Source: Sphingomonas sp. PAMC26645
Lineage (GTDB): Bacteria; Pseudomonadota; Alphaproteobacteria; Sphingomonadales; Sphingomonadaceae
Assembly: GCF_004795835.1 (NCBI RefSeq)
Contig: NZ_CP039249.1
Span: 1,732,501-1,796,500 of the forward strand
Direction: 5' to 3'
Length of the DNA stretch: 64,000 bases
The notes beneath the pieces are model-generated. The model saw only the letters and a list, made by a program, of their open reading frames with translations, had not been told where the DNA came from and did not search any database. Shown one piece after another: positions 52,083 to 60,173 of this stretch (its first letter is position 1; each line of letters opens with the position of its first letter). The position numbers and the translations under genes are program-made.

Positions 52083-53159
52083 TCAGCTGACCGCGACCAA
52101 ACGCGGTTTAGAAGGATCGACGCCGGATTGTTCACGCTCACCGGCCCCGGTCAGGCCAAATACCAAGTTGTCGATCTCAACGACGGGCAGCCCAAGATCT
52201 GCTGCGATATGCTCGCGCGAGCACCGTTCAGCCCAAAGCTGGCTGAATATCTTCTGCCAAAGCACCGACTTCTCCCGCTCGATCGGATCTGGTTCCTGCT
52301 TGGTATAACCCTTCTGTTGCATCTCGATACAGAGGCCCCGGTATTGCCAGTCCGAGACGCGGCGCAGCCGGTTCAGACGATAGGCTAGCGCTGCCGTCGA
52401 CACTCTCCAGCGGCGCTTGAGCTTCACAATCTGAGCGAGGCTAGTGATGCTCTGGATGCGCGCGAGCACGTCAGCTTCGGGCATGAGAAACGCCGATGCG
52501 AAGGAGTTGGCCTCCATCTCTGCCGCGCGCCCAACGCCCCCACCATGACGATGGAGCACCAAGTGTCCAAGTTCATGCGCCGCGTCGAAGCGGGTCCGCT
52601 CAGCCGATTTATGCAGATTCAGGAAGATGTACGGCGTATCGCCGCGCCAGCATGAGAATGCATCGACCGTTTGAGTAGTCTCGGCCAGGGAGAAAACCCG
52701 AACGCCTTTTGCTTCGAGCATTTTCATCATGTCGGAGATCGGCGCCTCGCCAAGCGCCCATTCCTGCCGAACCATCCGCGCAGCCTGGTCCGGTTTCGTG
52801 GCCGGATCCAAAAGCGGCAACTCGCAGCTTGGGCGATTGAAGCGCTGCCCGATCCAGTCGCAGAAAATGAACGCCAACGAGCCAGCAGCCAAAGCAGCAT
52901 CTCGTTCATGCGCTCTCATAGACGTTAGGCTGCGGAAACTAGCCCCGTCGGTCAGCCGCTCACATTCTTCGCCATAAAAGAAATGCTCTGGAAAACTTAG
53001 GGCCTCGGAAAGCGCCGCCATTGTTTCGGGCTCGGGTTCGGATGTCCCTTGTTCAAGGCGAGTGATTGTAAGGGGCACGCGGCCGATACGAGCCGCGAGT
53101 TCTTTCGCGGACAAGTGTCGCCGTTGCCTCGCGACTATGAGGCGCTGTGGATTAAACAT
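52083..53159 (-). CDS. XRE regulator fused to ImmA/IrrE metallopeptidase, 358 aa
   Basis: Start at ATG 53159 (MFNPQRLIVARQRRHLSAK, the usual start of this family). An XRE helix-turn-helix occupies residues ~5-60. The ImmA/IrrE protease domain has AAHELGHLVLH (HExxH) and EMEANSFASAFLMP with the third ligand. Such proteins cleave or regulate repressors and toxins. The upstream gene ends about 12 bases before this start, so they are a pair; a toxin-antitoxin role is likely but inferred. Confidence 0.8.
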   Translation of the reverse strand: MFNPQRLIVARQRRHLSAKELAARIGRVPLTITRLEQGTSEPEPETMAALSEALSFPEHFFYGEECERLTDGASFRSLTSMRAHERDAALAAGSLAFIFCDWIGQRFNRPSCELPLLDPATKPDQAARMVRQEWALGEAPISDMMKMLEAKGVRVFSLAETTQTVDAFSCWRGDTPYIFLNLHKSAERTRFDAAHELGHLVLHRHGGGVGRAAEMEANSFASAFLMPEADVLARIQSITSLAQIVKLKRRWRVSTAALAYRLNRLRRVSDWQYRGLCIEMQQKGYTKQEPDPIEREKSVLWQKIFSQLWAERCSREHIAADLGLPVVEIDNLVFGLTGAGEREQSGVDPSKPRLVAVS

Positions 53160-53170
53160 TTTCACGGTCA

Positions 53171-53785
53171 CTAGGCCTTGCGAGAAATCTCGATCTCGAA
53201 GTCTGGGCCACGGTCATCATCTAGCGCCTCGACAAAATCCCAGCCACCGGCGGCAACGATGATTATGCGTTCACGGAAACCGGCGAACTGCCGATCTTCA
53301 ATTGCGCGCGGAAACGAGAGTTCCAGGCGCACATCATCGCCGTGCGCCTGAACGAATAGATAGTAGCAGGCAGCTTTCGCTTCCCGCTCCTCTTCCGCGG
53401 CGATCTCCGGGAACAACTCACCCTGATTTGACGCTACATACTGTGCCGACGCCGGCCCCTTATCTGATGCTGCGAGAGGGTCGAAGTCCGGGTCACCCGC
53501 ACGTTCTGCGCTTTGGTAGGCTAAGCGCACCCCCGTGTCGGGATTGTAAACGCTCTCGATACCGGCGTCACGGCTGCGGCGAAAACCACGATCACCCAAC
53601 ACGCGACGCATCGTTCCAGTGCCTTCGATCCAGGCGAGCAAGCCGCCGGCCGTGGCAGGATGGTCGAGAGTTGCGGAACGACGAGCTCCAACCGCTGCCC
53701 GAGCGATCGTAATCATGTCAGCAACAGTTACCCCGATCTGCTCGAGGCGCGTTTCAACTTCTGATGCTTCGAGCAGTACCGGCAT
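53171..53785 (-). CDS. partner protein of the XRE-ImmA gene, candidate toxin, about 204 aa
   Basis: Start at ATG 53785 (preceded by GGGGGTGAG) or ATG 53797. Helical first part (ASEVETRLEQIGVTVADMIT), then GFRRSRDAGIESVYNPDTGV and a C-terminal beta-rich region (FAGFRERIIIVAAGGWDFVE). No known catalytic motif recognised. It immediately precedes the protease gene. The pair layout resembles what I recall of RosmerTA-type systems; this must be checked. Positions 53798-54081 hold no gene I can see. Confidence 0.5.
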   Translation of the reverse strand: MPVLLEASEVETRLEQIGVTVADMITIARAAVGARRSATLDHPATAGGLLAWIEGTGTMRRVLGDRGFRRSRDAGIESVYNPDTGVRLAYQSAERAGDPDFDPLAASDKGPASAQYVASNQGELFPEIAAEEEREAKAACYYLFVQAHGDDVRLELSFPRAIEDRQFAGFRERIIIVAAGGWDFVEALDDDRGPDFEIEISRKA

Positions 53786-54081
53786 GCTCACCCCCATGTT
53801 GATTTTCTCTAATCCGTTCGTGAGCCGCTTTGGCCGCGACGTCAAGTGGCCCGCTGAAGATGTTTCCTTCTTGTTCTCGGGCGAGGACCTGCGCCGCATA
53901 AGCGACGCGAGAGGCAGTTGGCACCGTTCGTGCTCCTCCCCCTCGCCAGCCCGGGGCGGCGCAAGCCGCCTCGTTCCGACAGCCGGGTTTTGGCGGTAGG
54001 GTCCTTGAGGTGGGCCGTTTCGGCACTGGGGGAGCAACATACTGGAGCATGGGGCCGCGAAAGCGGTCCCATTCCTTATTA

Positions 54082-54855
54082 TTATATCTTCGCGTCCCTG
54101 ATAGTTTCGACAGATTGGAATCGCGCTATTCGATCATGCGCGCGGCCGTAGCTAGCAAGAGCCTTCGCTAGGATGCTCTGATCGCCGAGGCGGAACGCCG
54201 CCAGATCCTCGGCCGACAACGTGTCGAGCATGCGCTGAACGTGCTCTGCGTCGTCCTGCTCACGCTGGACCTGGTCGTCTGGCTTCGGCGCGGATCCGAA
54301 CTTCGCCTTGAGCGCCTTTGCCAGCCACGTCGGGACTAGGAACCAGTAAGCGGTCGTGATCTGTTCGACCTGCGGGCCCTTGGGGTCGGGATCTTCCACC
54401 GGGCGTGTGCGCAGCAGCTTTCCGAGCAGGCCGACGTCGACCAACTCCTTGATTGCTTTGTCGACGGTCGCGATCGCGACGTTCGCGCGGCGCGCTATGC
54501 CCTTGATCGACGGGAAGCATGCGCCGTTCTCAAAGTTTCGGAAGCTCATGATGACGTCGTAGATATGTGGCGTACGGAAGCTCAGCGGCCCCCGCCGGCT
54601 CCCTGCCTTCTTCTGCGCTGGGCTCATCGACCAGGCGCGAACCTGCCGCACACGCTCGTTGCGCACTGCGGCCGAGAACGTGTTGTGCGTAGCCCACTTT
54701 CGCTTCTCGTGATCGCCCGCGTGGTAGCTGTTGCGGCGGACGTCTGAGCTGGTGCCGCGGCGTAGGCCCTGCAGGGCCGAGCTGGTCTGTCGAAGCTGAT
54801 GCCGTGCCGCGCGGGCCGCATTCGCTGCCGCGAGGCGGTTGCCACCGGCGCTCAC
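54082..54855 (-). CDS. winged-helix replication/regulatory protein, 257 aa
   Basis: Starts at GTG 54855. Arg-rich N-terminal half, then a winged helix: RTPHIYDVIMSFRNFENGAC, then FPSIKGIARRANVAIATVDK and AIKELVDVGLLGKLLRT. This pattern occurs in phage and island replication-initiation or regulatory proteins encoded beside integrases. It lies 14 bases upstream of the integrase's 3' end and reads the same way. Confidence 0.55.
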   Translation of the reverse strand: MSAGGNRLAAANAARAARHQLRQTSSALQGLRRGTSSDVRRNSYHAGDHEKRKWATHNTFSAAVRNERVRQVRAWSMSPAQKKAGSRRGPLSFRTPHIYDVIMSFRNFENGACFPSIKGIARRANVAIATVDKAIKELVDVGLLGKLLRTRPVEDPDPKGPQVEQITTAYWFLVPTWLAKALKAKFGSAPKPDDQVQREQDDAEHVQRMLDTLSAEDLAAFRLGDQSILAKALASYGRAHDRIARFQSVETIRDAKI

Positions 54856-54868
54856 GCTGCACCGCCGA

Positions 54869-56125
54869 TTACGAGTGCCGCTGCCCCTCGAGCAGCTGGG
54901 CTGGCTCCAACAGATCGACGGTCAGCAAGTCCGCCCATTCCTGCGCGATCTCGCGACGCCGGGGCATGTAGGCATATCGATTGTAGATCGCTTCCGTGCT
55001 GCCATCGATATGCGCCAACATAAGGTCGACGATCTCTCGATCGCCCTTCCGCCCCTCCTCGGCCGCGAGCCGGTTCATGACGGTAGAGAACGTTGCGCGC
55101 CAACCGTGCGGCACGTGGATCGCGGCGTACCCGGCTTCCCGATACAGCTTGCTGATCGTGCTGTCGCTGAGCGGACGCTTGGCAAACCTGATTGATCGGA
55201 AAATCAGACCAGTCGTACCGCTGAAGCTGATCGCTACCTTCACGATCTCGACGGCCTGCCGCGACAGCGGAACGACAAACTCGAATGCTGGATCGTTGCG
55301 ACGTTCCTGCGCCAATTTCATCTTGGTAGCCGGAATGCGCCAGATCGGTGCATCGCCGTCCAAGTCCTCGAACTCGTGCACCTCGGCCAATCGCAGCACC
55401 CCCGACCTTACCGCCGTCAACGCCAGTAGGCGCGACGATAGGCGCGTCAGCGGGTAGGCCGGTCGCACCTCGACAACCCTCAGCAGTTCTCGCGCGTGAG
55501 CGATCGTTTGGACCGCGGGGTAATGACGGTGCCGAACCCGGCCGAGCGCCTTGCCCATCTCCGCGGCCGGATTGTTGGTCGCGATCGCGCTGGCGATCGC
55601 ATGTACGAAGATGTCGGAGATCCGCTGCCGGCAGCGGTGCGCGACGTCCGCCGAACCCCGCGCCTCGATCTTCCGAAGCAGCGTGACGATCTGCGGCGAC
55701 GTGACCTGCGATATCGGCATCTTGCCAATTGCGGGGAATACGTCGTTCTCTAAGGTACGCAGCACGTGCGCCGCATGACGCGGTTTGAAGAGTGGGACCT
55801 GACTGGCGTGCCACGTCATCGCTACCGACTTGAACGTATGTTCGCCCGCAGCTGCAGCCTGTGCCGCCTGCAGCACTCGATCGATTGACGGATCCACGCT
55901 CGTCCGAAGCAGCGCCGCGGCCTGCTCCCGTGCGATTCGCGCCTTCTTCAGCGATACGTCCGGATAGAGGCCGAACGTCAGTCGCTTTTCCTTCCCGTGG
56001 ATGCGATATTTCCACCGCCAGGACCGAGCACCGGACTTCAAAATCTCGAGATAGAGGCCGTGACCGTCGAAGAGTTTCGTCTTCCCATCCGTCGGCGGTG
56101 ATTTGCACTGCAGGTCGGTCAGCAT
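54869..56125 (-). CDS. tyrosine-recombinase integrase of the tRNA-Thr island, 418 aa
   Basis: Start at ATG 56125. DUF4102-type N terminus (KLFDGHGLYLEILKSGARSW, then LTFGLYPDVSLKKAR). Catalytic residues: Arg in LLALTAVRSGVLRLAEVHEF, HxxR as HVPHGWRATF, His in MLAHIDGS and Tyr in AIYNRYAYM. The gene starts about 160 bases from the 3' end of tRNA-Thr and reads away from it, the classic island arrangement. The intervening 56126-56285 should contain attachment and arm sites. Confidence 0.9.
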   Translation of the reverse strand: MLTDLQCKSPPTDGKTKLFDGHGLYLEILKSGARSWRWKYRIHGKEKRLTFGLYPDVSLKKARIAREQAAALLRTSVDPSIDRVLQAAQAAAAGEHTFKSVAMTWHASQVPLFKPRHAAHVLRTLENDVFPAIGKMPISQVTSPQIVTLLRKIEARGSADVAHRCRQRISDIFVHAIASAIATNNPAAEMGKALGRVRHRHYPAVQTIAHARELLRVVEVRPAYPLTRLSSRLLALTAVRSGVLRLAEVHEFEDLDGDAPIWRIPATKMKLAQERRNDPAFEFVVPLSRQAVEIVKVAISFSGTTGLIFRSIRFAKRPLSDSTISKLYREAGYAAIHVPHGWRATFSTVMNRLAAEEGRKGDREIVDLMLAHIDGSTEAIYNRYAYMPRRREIAQEWADLLTVDLLEPAQLLEGQRHS

Positions 56126-56285
56126 CTGATGCCCCCACTGCCGATGAAACGTGCCCCCATAATGCCCCCGAATGCCCCCGCCAGTCCTGACCGACAATGG
56201 CGGCTTTTGACGGTAACAGAAACCCCCGAAAATGGCTGTTCTCTGCGGTTTTTGACGGGCCTTGACGGCCAATGGCGGTAAATAA

Positions 56286-56361
56286 TGGTGCCGGTTGCAG
56301 GAATCGAACCCGCGACATCCAGTTTACAAAACTGGCGCTCTACCAACTGAGCTAAACCGGC
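56286..56361 (-). tRNA. tRNA-Thr (anticodon TGT)
   Basis: Leftward 76-base tRNA with encoded CCA (TGG at 56286-56288). The acceptor stem GCCGGTT/AACCGGC pairs perfectly. The anticodon arm CCAGT-TTTGTAA-ACTGG gives anticodon TGT (threonine, ACA codons). The T arm (GCGGGTTCGATTCCTGC) is standard. It marks the right end of the island: core chromosome lies on its far side and an integrase faces its 3' end. Confidence 0.95.
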
Positions 56362-56392
56362 CCGTTCGCGTCAGGCGTAATCGCCCCATGCT

Positions 56393-57268
56393 TCAAGATA
56401 CGCCGAAGGTCCAGCCCTCGGTTTGCGCGATATGCGCTGTCATCACCGCCGGGTGCCAGAGTTCGGGGCGATCAGCGTTGGCGCGGAGCCACGCGGCGGT
56501 GAGGATCGCGTCGGTGGCGTGGTCGTCGTAGCGCGCAAGCGGTGCGTGCGGGTCGCTGCCGATCGCGGCCAGTGCCACGTCGAGTGCGGCGGCGTCGCGG
56601 ATCTTGCTGAGCCCCTTGCGGATGCCGGCGGCGCGTGCGGCGATCGTGGTGTAGATCTCGACGATCAGCGGACCTTCGGACGGCACCTGGTCGAACGGCC
56701 AGACCGGTACGCGGCCGGCCAGCCTATGCAGCACGCGCATGCCGGTGAGGCTCGACTTGCCGACCTGCGCCGCGCCGACGAGGTTGAGGTTGCTGGTCGG
56801 ACTCAATCCCTGCCGCCGCTGTGCCTCCTCGGTCACGCGGAGGCGGCCGAACCCTTTGAAGAACTCACCCTTGCGCCCGCCGTGGCGACGCAGATGCCGC
56901 GCGACCTCGTCATGATCGACGAAGCTGCTGGCCCCCAGATGCGGATCGTCCGCGCAGATCCGTTCGACCAACGCCCACAGCGCGCGCGCATCTGACGGAC
57001 TCTCTGCCCAGCCGGGAAAGAAGGCGTCTTGGTCGATGAACGGAAGCGATGGCCCGAGATCGAGCCCGACCAGCGTATCCGGTGGCATCGCGTTCGCCAG
57101 CCAATCGAGCGCGGCGGTGCGCGACCAGCCGCCCTCGGCTGCGATCAGCGTCGGTGCAGCGGCCCCTCGCGCGCAGATCGCGACGGCGATCCCCGATTGC
57201 CGGGGACCGACCGCGCCCGACCAGTCGATCGCGGCGAAATGGCCGAAGCGGTCAGGGGCGATCGCCAT
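56393..57268 (-). CDS. hypothetical protein with RNase H-like N-terminus, 291 aa
   Basis: FAAIDWSGAVGPRQSGIAVA and TLVGLDLGPSLPF resemble the strand-Asp pattern of RNase H-fold proteins of the DUF429 type. HDEVARHLRRHGGRKGEFFK and EIYTTIAARAAGIRKGLSKI follow, and DDHATDAILTAAWLRAN near the C terminus supplies conserved acidic residues. The function is unknown. It overlaps the MmcQ/YjbR-like gene by 17 bases. Chromosomal housekeeping region. Confidence 0.6.
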   Translation of the reverse strand: MAIAPDRFGHFAAIDWSGAVGPRQSGIAVAICARGAAAPTLIAAEGGWSRTAALDWLANAMPPDTLVGLDLGPSLPFIDQDAFFPGWAESPSDARALWALVERICADDPHLGASSFVDHDEVARHLRRHGGRKGEFFKGFGRLRVTEEAQRRQGLSPTSNLNLVGAAQVGKSSLTGMRVLHRLAGRVPVWPFDQVPSEGPLIVEIYTTIAARAAGIRKGLSKIRDAAALDVALAAIGSDPHAPLARYDDHATDAILTAAWLRANADRPELWHPAVMTAHIAQTEGWTFGVS

Positions 57269-57593
57269 ACGCCTTCCGCTGCTTGGCCGATGCCTGATCC
57301 CACCATGCGCGGGCGATCACGCGAGCGACGCGCTCGGCATCATGCGCGCCGTAGCGGACCAGCAGGCCGGGCCAGGTCTCGTAATGCGCCGTCTGCCAGA
57401 AACCGTCGGGGTCGGTATCGATCAGGACCGCCTTCTCGTCATGCGGGCTGCGGACGTGGAAGCTGCCATCGACATGGCCGGCGCTGACGAACATCTTGCC
57501 GCGCGTCTTGATCGCGGGCTGGCCGTACGAGGTCGATGCCTCGGTCTCGGGCAGCAACAGCGCATACTGCGCGACCGCAGCCCAATCCTTCAC
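57252..57593 (-). CDS. MmcQ/YjbR family protein, 113 aa
   Basis: Small DNA-binding-like fold of the YjbR/MmcQ family: ALLLPETEASTSYGQPAIKT, then GKMFVSAGHVDGSFHVRSPH, then VLIDTDPDGFWQTAHY and WWDQASAKQRKAY. Starts at GTG 57593 overlapping the rarA stop (GTGA), so it is co-translated with rarA. The function of the family is poorly known. Confidence 0.75.
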   Translation of the reverse strand: MKDWAAVAQYALLLPETEASTSYGQPAIKTRGKMFVSAGHVDGSFHVRSPHDEKAVLIDTDPDGFWQTAHYETWPGLLVRYGAHDAERVARVIARAWWDQASAKQRKAYGDRP

Positions 57594-58909
57594 GACCGCT
57601 TTTCCGCGCGCAAGGCATCCCAATAGGCGAGCCGTTCCGACAGGCGTTTCTCGAACCCCCGTTCGGTCGGCGTGTAGAAGGTCTGCGCGGTCATCTCGTC
57701 GGGCCAGTAATCCGAGCCGGAGAACGCATCCTCGGCGTCGTGATCGTACGCATAGCCCTTGCCGTACCCGATATCGCGCATGAGCTTGGTCGGTGCGTTG
57801 CGGATCGACGCTGGCGGCATCAGCGAGCCCGTCTCGCGCGCCGATTTCCACGCCGCCTTCTGCGCCTTGTAGACCGCGTTCGATTTGGGCGCGGTGGCGA
57901 GATAGACGCAGGCCTGTGCGATCGCCAGTTCGCCTTCGGGGCTGCCGAGGAAGTCGTAGGTATCCTTGGCGGCGATGCACTGGACCAGCGCCTGCGGGTC
58001 GGCGAGGCCGATATCCTCGACCGCGGCGCGCGTCAGGCGGCGGAGCAGGAACAGCGGTTCCTCGCCCGCAGTCAGCATTCGCGCGAGATAATAGAGCGCG
58101 GCCTGCGGGTCCGACCCGCGGATCGATTTGTGGAGCGCGGAGATGAGGTTGTAATGCCCCTCGCGATCCTTGTCGTACACGGCGACGCGGCGTTGCAGGA
58201 AGTTCGACAGCCCGGCGGGATCGAGTGGCTCGGGCAGGTTGACCGAGAACAGCGTCTCCGCCTGGTTGAGCAGGAAGCGACCGTCGCCGTCGGCGCTGGC
58301 GATCAGCGCGTCCTTGGCGGGCGGGGTGAGGGGCAGGGGGCGCTCCATTTCTGCTTCGGCGCGGTCGAGCAGCTGTTCGAGTGCACCGCGGCCGAGGCGT
58401 TCCAGGATCAGCACCTGCGCGCGGCTGAGCAACGCGGCATTGAGCTCGAACGACGGGTTCTCGGTGGTCGCGCCGACCAACGTCACCGTGCCGTCCTCGA
58501 CATAGGGCAGGAAGCCGTCCTGCTGCGCCCGGTTGAAGCGGTGGATTTCGTCCACGAACAGCAAGGTGCGCTTGCCGATCTTGGCGTGCTCGCGCGCCTC
58601 GGCGAAGGATTTCTTGAGGTCCGCCACGCCGGAGAACACCGCGGAGATCGCGACGAACCGCAGGTCGACCGCGTCGGCGAGCAATCGCGCGATCGTCGTC
58701 TTGCCGGTGCCGGGCGGGCCCCACAGGATGATCGAGGACAGGCGTCCGGCCGACACCATCCTGCCGATCGCGCCTTCGGGGCCGGTGATGTGATCCTGAC
58801 CGACCACCTCGCTCAACGTGCGCGGACGCAGGCGGTCGGCGAGCGGCGCGTTTTCGGGATGCGTTTCGGTGGGGGCGGCGGGTTCGAAGCCCGCGAAGAG
58901 ATCGGCCAT
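57590..58909 (-). CDS. rarA: replication-associated recombination protein RarA (MgsA)
   Basis: 439 aa, start ATG 58909 (MADLFAGFEP). AAA+ ATPase: Walker A GPPGTGKTT, Walker B LLFVDEIHRF, sensor 1 LVGATTENPSFEL. The family's C-terminal part includes SALHKSIRGSDPQAALYYLA and LRRLTRAAVEDIGLADPQAL. It acts at stalled replication forks. Length matches the family. Confidence 0.95.
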   Translation of the reverse strand: MADLFAGFEPAAPTETHPENAPLADRLRPRTLSEVVGQDHITGPEGAIGRMVSAGRLSSIILWGPPGTGKTTIARLLADAVDLRFVAISAVFSGVADLKKSFAEAREHAKIGKRTLLFVDEIHRFNRAQQDGFLPYVEDGTVTLVGATTENPSFELNAALLSRAQVLILERLGRGALEQLLDRAEAEMERPLPLTPPAKDALIASADGDGRFLLNQAETLFSVNLPEPLDPAGLSNFLQRRVAVYDKDREGHYNLISALHKSIRGSDPQAALYYLARMLTAGEEPLFLLRRLTRAAVEDIGLADPQALVQCIAAKDTYDFLGSPEGELAIAQACVYLATAPKSNAVYKAQKAAWKSARETGSLMPPASIRNAPTKLMRDIGYGKGYAYDHDAEDAFSGSDYWPDEMTAQTFYTPTERGFEKRLSERLAYWDALRAEKRS

Positions 58910-58964
58910 GGGGGGAAGATAGGCGCGGGGGGCCGGTTTGCCCATCCGTTGCCACTTACTCTCC

Positions 58965-59060
58965 GTCATGCCGGGCTCGTTCCGGCATCCACCGGTCCGC
59001 ATACTCCTCGACGGCGAGTTTGCCGACCAGTGGACCCCGGAACAGGTCCGGGGTGACGAA
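58965..59060. repeat. intergenic palindromic repeat of the chromosome
   Basis: CGTCATGCCGGGCTCGTTCC on one side and CCGGAACAGGTCCGGGGTGA on the other form a long imperfect palindrome between rarA and the PadR gene. I recognise this as the kind of extragenic repeat common in sphingomonads. The rest of 58910-59094 carries no gene. Confidence 0.65.
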
Positions 59061-59094
59061 TTTTTCTCACCCACCACTTGAACCAGAAACAGTC

Positions 59095-59130
59095 TGCGAT
59101 ATATCGCATCTCATGAATGAAGATATATCG
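59095..59130. promoter_or_regulatory. PadR operator candidate
   Basis: A perfect 14-base palindrome, TGCGATATATCGCA (59095-59108), and a second GATATATCG (59122-59130) lie just upstream of the PadR start. PadR regulators bind AT-centred palindromes near their own promoters, so autoregulation is likely. Confidence 0.6.
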
Positions 59131-59142
59131 GAGAACACTCAA

Positions 59143-59730
59143 ATGCGTTTTGGTATGGGATATGGAGCCTGGACGGGTGGTCCGCGGGCTGACGGCGAAG
59201 GCCGCGGTCGCCCCGGCCACGAAGGCCACGGTCGACACGGGCATGGACGCGGCGGCCCCGGTGGTCGGCGGCGGCTGTTCGATGGCGGCGAACTCAAGCT
59301 CGTCATGCTGAAGCTGATCGCCGACGCACCGCGCCACGGCTACGACCTGATCCGCGAGATCGAGGGGCTGACCGGGGGGGGCTATGCGCCGAGCCCGGGC
59401 GTCGTTTATCCGACGCTCAGCATGCTCGACGAGATGGGGCTGATCGAGGAGCAACAGTCGGAGGGCGCGAAGAAGCGCTTTGCGGCGAGCGACGAGGGTC
59501 GCGCGCATCTGGCCGAGAATGCGGCCGTAGTGGACGGCCTGTTCGCGCGATTGGCTGCGGTTGGGGCGGAGTCCGAGCGGACCGATGGCGCGCCGATCCG
59601 GCGGGCGATGGGCAATCTGCGGCAGGTGCTTCAGCACCGGTTGATGCGCGAGGACGTCAACGAGGACACGCTGCACGAAGTCGCGGCGTTGCTCGACGAG
59701 GCGGCGCAGAAGATCGAGCGCCTCCGGTGA
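59143..59730 (+). CDS. PadR family transcriptional regulator, 195 aa
   Basis: Start at ATG 59143 (CGGAGA upstream). A Gly/His/Arg-rich N-terminal tail (GRGRPGHEGHGRHGHGRGG) could bind metal. The PadR winged helix follows: LKLVMLKLIADAPRHGYDLI, then REIEGLTGGGYAPSPGVVYP, then LSMLDEMGLIEEQQSEGAKK. A C-terminal dimerisation helix completes it. It overlaps the DUF2218 gene (GTGA), which it probably co-expresses with. Confidence 0.9.
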   Translation: MRFGMGYGAWTGGPRADGEGRGRPGHEGHGRHGHGRGGPGGRRRLFDGGELKLVMLKLIADAPRHGYDLIREIEGLTGGGYAPSPGVVYPTLSMLDEMGLIEEQQSEGAKKRFAASDEGRAHLAENAAVVDGLFARLAAVGAESERTDGAPIRRAMGNLRQVLQHRLMREDVNEDTLHEVAALLDEAAQKIERLR

Positions 59731-60017
59731 GTGTCTCGGTAGCACGCGTGCCGACGCATTCGGCCAGCAAGTATCTCCAGCAGCTGGCCAAGCACTGGAG
59801 CCACAAGATGGAGGTCACCTTCTCGGAGGAAGAGGGCCGCATCGCGTTCCCGAACGGTGCGGTTCTGGAGATGCGTGCGGACGGCGAAACGCTCGACGTC
59901 GCGCTGACGGTGCCGGAGGGCGACGACGTCGACCGGATGCGCGAGGTTGTGTCGAGCCACCTCGACCGCTTCGCCTTCCGCGAGGCGCCGCTGACGTTCG
60001 ACTGGGCGACTGCTTGA
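59727..60017 (+). CDS. DUF2218 family protein, 96 aa
   Basis: ARVPTHSASKYLQQLAKHWS followed by GRIAFPNGAVLEMRADGETL and SHLDRFAFREAPLTFDW is the DUF2218 pattern. These small proteins often follow PadR or siderophore-related genes; the function is unknown. Starts at GTG 59727 inside the padR stop. Confidence 0.85.
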   Translation: MSVSVARVPTHSASKYLQQLAKHWSHKMEVTFSEEEGRIAFPNGAVLEMRADGETLDVALTVPEGDDVDRMREVVSSHLDRFAFREAPLTFDWATA

Positions 60018-60022
60018 ATCAA

Positions 60023-60145
60023 TCCTCCCCCGCCAGGGGGAGGTGGCAGGCGGTAGCCTGACGGAGGGGGAGGCAAGCGACACCGCTGTTTCGTATCCTC
60101 CCCCTCCGTCGCCTTCGGCGACACCTCCCCCTGGCGGGGGAGGAT
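60023..60145. repeat. long intergenic palindrome (CTCCCCC element)
   Basis: ATCCTCCCCCGCCAGGGGGA at the left end is the reverse complement of TCCCCCTGGCGGGGGAGGAT at the right end. Nested shorter hairpins lie inside. This 123-base palindrome is the type of extragenic repeat widespread in sphingomonad genomes. It separates the DUF2218 gene from the convergent glycosyltransferase and may end both transcripts. Confidence 0.8.
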
Positions 60146-60173
60146 CGCCCGGCCGGTAACCTGAATCTCGGCC

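Noticed and set aside
54852..56318. 488-codon leftward frame overlapping the second integrase
   Set aside because: Different frame of a gene with all integrase catalytic residues; low-complexity Arg/Gly/Ala composition.
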